A stretch of DNA of 7,371 nucleotides. Source: Acidobacteriaceae bacterium. GTDB lineage: Bacteria; Acidobacteriota; Terriglobia; Terriglobales; Acidobacteriaceae. This document shows positions 6,821 through 7,371 of this stretch, one piece after another (position 1 is the first letter of the stretch; the number at the start of each line of letters is the position of its first letter). The position numbers were made by a program, and so were the translations under genes. The notes below the pieces were generated by a model. That model did no database searches. It saw only the letters and a program-made list of their open reading frames with translations, and was not told the origin of the DNA. The DNA lies in assembly GCA_025462805.1 (NCBI GenBank), contig JAOAPJ010000105.1, forward strand, positions 1 through 7,371. The letters run 5' to 3'.

Positions 6821-7371
6821 ATGTCACCCGCCCCGCCCCTGGAACAGGCCCCCTCATCCACCTACGCTTATCGTGTGCCCGGTGGCGAGACTCCCGGCGG
6901 GGAGACTCCTCCGGCGCCGCGCAGGCGGGGCTATCTGCGGTGGGTCATCCTGCTGGTGCTGCTCGCGCTCGGTGGTCTGATCACATGGCGCACCATCACC
7001 GCCAAGCAGGAGGAGCGCGCGACCGCAGCACGCAAGCAGCGCGCCATGGCCAACATGGCCGTTCCGGTGCAGGTGGCCCAGGTGCAGCAGAGGACGATCC
7101 CGATCTATCTGACTGGCCTCGGCACCATCACGCCGTACTACAACGTGAAGATCATCCCCCGCGTCACCGGGGAGTTGATCCGTGTGAACTTCCGCGAAGG
7201 CCAGGACGTGCACAAGGGCGAAGAGCTGATGACCATCGACCCGCGGCCCTACCAGGCGACGCTCGATCAGGCCTACGGCCAGTTGGCACGCGACCAGGCG
7301 CAGCTTCAAAACAATCAGGCCGAGTACAACCGCTACAAGGCTCTGTATGACCAGGGCGTGGTGTCGAAGGA
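6821..7371 (+). CDS. mdtA: MdtA-type RND efflux periplasmic adaptor (3' end outside window)
   Basis: The frame opens at ATG 6821-6823 and runs off the right edge after 183 complete codons. An in-frame TAG at 6815-6817 excludes an earlier start. GGAAAG at 6805-6810 is a modest ribosome site, 10 bases upstream. The protein has a Pro-rich cytoplasmic tail with a tandem GGETP-GGETP (residues 21-30), a basic patch RRR (34-36) and one membrane anchor (about 39-56). It also has the beta-barrel entry motif IYLTGLGTITPYYNVKIIPR (95-114), the first lipoyl half GELIRVNFREGQDVHKGEEL (117-136) and DPRPYQATLDQAYGQLARDQ (140-159), which opens the helical hairpin. This combination is characteristic of the MdtA/MuxA adaptor group, which works with paired MdtB/MdtC-type permeases. 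The second lipoyl half, barrel and membrane-proximal domains lie beyond the window. It is transcribed divergently from the first efflux operon. Subfamily assignment rests on motif similarity. Confidence 0.9.
   Translation, partial: MSPAPPLEQAPSSTYAYRVPGGETPGGETPPAPRRRGYLRWVILLVLLALGGLITWRTITAKQEERATAARKQRAMANMAVPVQVAQVQQRTIPIYLTGLGTITPYYNVKIIPRVTGELIRVNFREGQDVHKGEELMTIDPRPYQATLDQAYGQLARDQAQLQNNQAEYNRYKALYDQGVVSK

Noticed and set aside
6854..7309. A 151-codon minus-strand frame at the right end
   Set aside because: It is antisense to the MdtA-like adaptor, whose motifs are unmistakable on the plus strand.

Overview
The window looks like bacterial chromosome from a GC-rich Gram-negative organism. 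It carries an outer-membrane lipoprotein, two periplasmic adaptors and an inner-membrane RND pump. The style of the proteins, including the short C-terminal tail at the left edge with its 'VDAVDxxGDGRxxLLF' pattern, suggests an acidobacterium (Acidobacteriaceae type). That taxonomic guess comes from memory of such proteins and was not tested by search.

Layout. Positions 1-188 (+) hold the end of an uncharacterised protein. It converges, with a 17-base gap, on a three-gene minus-strand operon. Read in transcription order, the operon is: RND efflux permease (6250 to 2957), membrane-fusion/periplasmic adaptor (2970 to 1726) and NodT/OprM-type outer-membrane factor lipoprotein (1729 to 206). The genes overlap by 14 and 4 bases, so they are almost certainly co-transcribed and probably translationally coupled. 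Together they encode a complete tripartite proton-driven efflux pump. A 570-base non-coding region (6251-6820) follows, containing several dyad-symmetric sequences. From 6821 a second system starts on the plus strand with an MdtA-type adaptor, which is cut by the window end. By family precedent, an MdtB/MdtC-like RND permease is expected just outside.

How it works together. The permease captures substrates from the periplasm or inner membrane using the proton gradient. The adaptor bridges it to the outer-membrane channel, which releases the substrate outside. The divergent arrangement means both efflux systems could be controlled from one intergenic region. No regulator gene lies inside the window.

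The most notable points are these. The permease lacks the lysine of the AcrB proton-relay network, with alanine in its place, while keeping the Asp-Asp pair and adding a nearby Glu. The gene order is permease first. A 27-base imperfect hairpin sits in the divergent control region. I see no RNA genes, CRISPR arrays, insertion sequences or clearly novel multi-gene system.
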